Shown piece after piece: positions 32,781-35,246 of a stretch of DNA of 35,246 bases. A program made the position numbers and the translations under genes. The notes under the pieces were generated by a model. That model did not search any database and was not told the DNA's origin. It worked only from the letters and a program-made list of their open reading frames with translations. The first letter of the stretch is position 1; each line of letters opens with the position of its first letter. The DNA lies in NCBI GenBank assembly GCA_026421185.1, contig JAPKCH010000017.1, forward strand, positions 1 to 35,246. The letters run 5' to 3'. The stretch comes from Dehalococcoidia bacterium (GTDB lineage Bacteria > Chloroflexota > Dehalococcoidia > Lucifugimonadales > Lucifugimonadaceae).

Positions 32781-33413
32781 ATGTCTGCCCATAGTTTCGA
32801 GCAAGTAATAACGTCTGAGGATGAAATTAGGGCGATTCTTGGACATCCGAGCCAGCGTGCCGTCGACAAGGTCATCGATAACATTGATGAGCATTGTGCG
32901 GCGTTAATCGCCCATTCGCCGTTCTTGGTAATTTCATCGGCCGATAGTGATGGCAACATGGATATGTCGCCGAAGGGCGATCCCGAGGGCTTTGTGAAAG
33001 TGCTCGATGAGAAAACTCTCGTGATTCCCGACCGACTCGGAAATCGTCGAGGCGATACGTTTTCTAATATCCTCCAGAATCCCAAAGTCGGACTGTATTT
33101 CTTAGCGCCCGGATACCGAGAAACTTTGCGAGTAAGCGGTACTGCACAGATCGTTCGTGATACGGCGTTGTTGGAATCGATGTCGGTTCAAGGAAAAATA
33201 CCGACGCTCGCTTTGGTGATCTCAGTGGAGAAGGCGTTCTTCCACTGTGCGAAATGCGTAATCCGTTCTGGACTTTGGAAGCCTGAAAGCTGGGGCAGCG
33301 TCGACGGGATTCCGGCGTTGGGAGAAATTTTGGTTGCTCATTCGAATATCGATGAACCAGCTGAAGAAATTCAAAAATCTATCGACGAATCGTACGAAAC
33401 TAAGGTTTACTGA
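32781..33413 (+). CDS. pyridoxamine 5'-phosphate oxidase-family FMN protein (DR_2398-like)
   Basis: The 210-residue protein has the split-barrel PPOX core. HSPFLVISSADSDGNMDMSP plus KGDPEGFVKV form the first barrel strands and FMN-phosphate contact, IPDRLGNRRGDTFSNILQNP continues it, and then VGLYFLAPGYRETLRVSGTA completes the fold. This order matches the DR_2398/MSMEG_1061-type subfamily as I remember it. The substrate is unknown; members are thought to be flavin or F420-dependent reductases or stress proteins. CAKCVIRSGLWKPESWG is the C-terminal block seen in this group. GGAG precedes the ATG. It is convergent with msrA. Confidence 0.83.
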   Translation: MSAHSFEQVITSEDEIRAILGHPSQRAVDKVIDNIDEHCAALIAHSPFLVISSADSDGNMDMSPKGDPEGFVKVLDEKTLVIPDRLGNRRGDTFSNILQNPKVGLYFLAPGYRETLRVSGTAQIVRDTALLESMSVQGKIPTLALVISVEKAFFHCAKCVIRSGLWKPESWGSVDGIPALGEILVAHSNIDEPAEEIQKSIDESYETKVY

Positions 33414-33435
33414 TTTTGGATCTGGGCCGGGCAGT

Positions 33436-34071
33436 CTAGCTGTACGCAACTTGGCAGAAGCCGTGATTGCAGTAGCCGTACGGATTCTTCGCCAAATATT
33501 GCTGGTGCTCTTCTTCGGCGTAATAGAACTCCCCGGCTTCGGCTATTTCAGTTGTGATCTTGCCAAATCCAGATGAAGTCAGCTCCGATTGGTATTTCTC
33601 AACACTCGCCTTCACTGCGACCAACTGCGTTTCGTTTGATCCGTATATTGCAGTGCGATACTGGCTTCCGTGATCGTTGCCTTGCCCCATGTGCTGTGTC
33701 GGGTCGTGGTTCTCCCAGAACACCTTGAGCAGAGTGTCTAGATTGACCTCAGCGGGATCGAAGACGACTATCACCGCCTCTGTGTGACCTGTGCGAGAAG
33801 TGCACGTCTCCGGGTAAGTCGGGTTCGGCGTCGTGCCCCCGCTGTAACCCGCCGCCGTGGTGAACACTCCGGGTACTTCCCAAAAGAGTCGTTCCGCACC
33901 CCAGAAGCAGCCCATTCCAAAAACGATTGTTTCCTTTTGGGTAGGGAAGGGCGGCAGCATTGAAGTGCCGTTCACAAAGTGCTTGCCACTGATCTTGATC
34001 GGAGTATCTCGACCCGACATCGCGTCTTCTGCTGCGATCACGCCTTCTGGCTTACTTCTGAAGAAATTCAT
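33436..34071 (-). CDS. msrA: peptide-methionine (S)-S-oxide reductase MsrA
   Basis: MsrA repairs S-sulfoxides of methionine. The 211-residue protein contains the catalytic GCFW (Cys55) followed by [34 protein letters not shown], and a C-terminal GYCNHGFC with two cysteines (Cys201 and Cys206), the resolving and recycling residues by analogy with E. coli. An N-terminal stretch of about 45 residues precedes the core, with no signal peptide. AGGAG lies within the last codons of the preceding gene (34077-35090), 5 bases before the start region, so the two are translationally linked. No msrB domain is fused. Confidence 0.95.
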   Translation of the reverse strand: MNFFRSKPEGVIAAEDAMSGRDTPIKISGKHFVNGTSMLPPFPTQKETIVFGMGCFWGAERLFWEVPGVFTTAAGYSGGTTPNPTYPETCTSRTGHTEAVIVVFDPAEVNLDTLLKVFWENHDPTQHMGQGNDHGSQYRTAIYGSNETQLVAVKASVEKYQSELTSSGFGKITTEIAEAGEFYYAEEEHQQYLAKNPYGYCNHGFCQVAYS

Positions 34072-34076
34072 ATTTT

Positions 34077-35090
34077 TTAGCTCCTAAGACCGAGTACGGA
34101 TCGGGCTGCGGTTGCGGTTTCCGTTACCTGTTCGATTGTTCCCATTCCGAACATCACGGACTCGACCCCAACGTCGTGAAACACGTATTCGAACGCCTTC
34201 TCGCCAAGATATCTTCCACCCGCCATCGGTTTGATAGCGATCACGGGCTTGTTGGTGTTGCGGACTGCGTCGACCACTCGATCTTGGGTAGGGAACATGT
34301 ACATACCCGGTTCGTTGACAGGCACGATGTAGCCGTCAAAATCTATCCCATGTTCCTCGATCAACGGAATTGTGATTCCGCCGTGATGAACGCTTGAAAT
34401 TACCGTGTCAAAACGGGTACGCAAGAAATCGAGATATTCCTGAATAAGGTCGAAACGTCCAACCGCAGCGAGAAGATCAATCTCGGCTCCGGGATCGGCG
34501 ACGAAGATTTTGCATCCAGCAAAGAATCCCAAATACTGCTCGAGCGTGGCGTAGTCGATCTTGAACTTCTCTGCGTCAGCTTGGCTGTAAGGCTCGACCG
34601 TTTTCGGTGTGACCAGATTGTCGAGACTGCCACCAACTGTGTATTCGAGAATTCTGTCCTGGCGAATTTGGGCAAGATAAGCCTCTTCACCAACGGCGGC
34701 GAGATCGTATCCAAACAAAGTCGAATGCGCCCGTTCGGAGTAAGCGACGATTTCGCCGTTGAGTGTGATCGGGATGAGGATGTATGCAAGAAGACCGATT
34801 TCGGTTTGCAGTCGTCGTTGGGTCTCCCAAATCGCCTGTAAGTGCAACCTATTCAACTCAGGGTTCATGTGGTCGACCTGCGCGACCGTAAATCCGAAGT
34901 TCTGCACGGCGTGAGCAATAATGTCGGCTACTTGATTTACTTCGCCAAAAAGCTTGAGATTCTCGGCGTCTCGTTCAACGCTTTGGTACGACACGCCATC
35001 GAAAGGATGGATGCCCATCGTTAGCCTCGGAAAGTCGATCTTGCCAAAAGGACTTGTCGGAATCGATTCGACTTTGCTGTGAATGGACAT
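34077..35090 (-). CDS. TIM-barrel-like (aldo/keto-reductase-like) protein of unknown function
   Basis: The 337-residue protein starts at ATG 35090 and ends 5 bases before msr[14 protein letters not shown] opens it, and its C-terminal half reads [57 protein letters not shown] and [19 protein letters not shown], the order of strands and helices of an aldo/keto-reductase barrel end (KPMA-G-R followed by a G-M-G-T/S motif). The classical AKR catalytic Asp-Tyr-Lys-His set is not obvious in the N-terminal half, so it may be a non-redox TIM-barrel protein. Linked to msrA, it may have a role in stress, but this is guesswork. Confidence 0.7.
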   Translation of the reverse strand: MSIHSKVESIPTSPFGKIDFPRLTMGIHPFDGVSYQSVERDAENLKLFGEVNQVADIIAHAVQNFGFTVAQVDHMNPELNRLHLQAIWETQRRLQTEIGLLAYILIPITLNGEIVAYSERAHSTLFGYDLAAVGEEAYLAQIRQDRILEYTVGGSLDNLVTPKTVEPYSQADAEKFKIDYATLEQYLGFFAGCKIFVADPGAEIDLLAAVGRFDLIQEYLDFLRTRFDTVISSVHHGGITIPLIEEHGIDFDGYIVPVNEPGMYMFPTQDRVVDAVRNTNKPVIAIKPMAGGRYLGEKAFEYVFHDVGVESVMFGMGTIEQVTETATAARSVLGLRS

Positions 35091-35146
35091 TTTCTTGCTG
35101 ACGACTTGGGCTAACTAATAGGTTGCTGGCGAACCACGATTGTATA

Positions 35147-35175
35147 TGGTGCCGAGGGGTCGGACTCGAACCGCC
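35147..35175 (-). other. tRNA 3'-end-like fragment
   Basis: Read on the minus strand this is GGCGGTTCGAGTCCGACC followed by CCTCGGCACCA: a T-arm with the TTCGAGTCC loop, an acceptor 3' strand, discriminator A and CCA. One inserted A breaks the T-stem. Upstream on that strand there is no matching 5' acceptor (GCCGAGG), no D-arm and no anticodon stem within the 70 bases available. It is therefore a remnant, possibly an attachment-site scar, rather than a tRNA gene. Chance similarity is unlikely but possible. Confidence 0.45.
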
Positions 35176-35246
35176 GATATATAGAACGGCGCTGCCAACA
35201 CTCGTGGGCATTTCGATTGGACTCGGATCTTCGGTGTCGATCATCC

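Noticed and set aside
35147-35246. Complete tRNA gene on the minus strand
   Set aside because: Only the T-arm, acceptor 3' strand and CCA are recognisable. No 5' acceptor partner, D-arm GG or anticodon stem was found in the available 70 bases, and the T-stem has an extra base.
1-35246. CRISPR array, prophage or insertion sequence
   Set aside because: No regularly spaced repeats, transposase, integrase or phage structural gene was seen on either strand.

Overview
The window is 35.2 kb of bacterial chromosome with dense, mostly housekeeping and catabolic gene content. No phage, insertion sequence, CRISPR array or rRNA is visible. I infer an uncultured Chloroflexota (SAR202 / Dehalococcoidia-like) genome. 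The grounds are many paralogous oxidoreductases and hydrolases, a galactonate-dehydratase-like enolase-superfamily enzyme, an RRM protein with a glycine-rich tail, a Gram-positive-type SOS box, and frequent TTG starts. This placement comes from pattern recognition only.

Region 1 (1-7.3 kb) is catabolic. It holds a partial Ldh2-type malate/lactate dehydrogenase diverging from a DAO-family FAD oxidoreductase, two classical SDRs, an extended SDR, and two tandem Eis-type N-acetyltransferases. Region 2 (7.3-9.5 kb) has a small protein with a GIY-YIG-like pattern facing a stand-alone ftsZ, with a terminator between them. Region 3 (9.6-15.9 kb) has a TPP-dependent acetolactate-synthase-like enzyme, an HSL-type esterase preceded by a decayed tandem copy of itself, a P-loop kinase-like protein, an enolase-superfamily dehydratase-like enzyme and an NHL beta-propeller protein.

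Region 4 (16-22.2 kb) is a mutagenic translesion-synthesis cassette on the minus strand: imuB, a small DUF6504-like gene, then dnaE2. ImuB appears to lack the Y-family catalytic acids, and DnaE2 keeps its polymerase aspartates. The cassette is preceded by a promoter whose spacer is filled by a perfect GAAC-N4-GTTC palindrome, which suggests SOS control. Region 5 (22.5-25.2 kb) has an alpha/beta hydrolase and proS, which ends at a strong terminator. Region 6 (25.2-31.2 kb) has an RRM/glycine-rich RNA-binding protein with a structured leader, then the classical nusA-ylxR-infB-rbfA-truB operon. A terminator hairpin lies in the nusA leader. Region 7 (31.3-35.2 kb) has a Kef/CPA2-type antiporter behind a palindrome, a PPOX-type flavoprotein, msrA coupled to a TIM-barrel-like protein, and a tRNA 3'-end-like fragment at the edge.

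The points most worth a second look are the SOS-like imu cassette, the two candidate regulatory leaders (RRM gene and nusA), the verifiable hydrolase pseudogene, and the tandem Eis-like pair.
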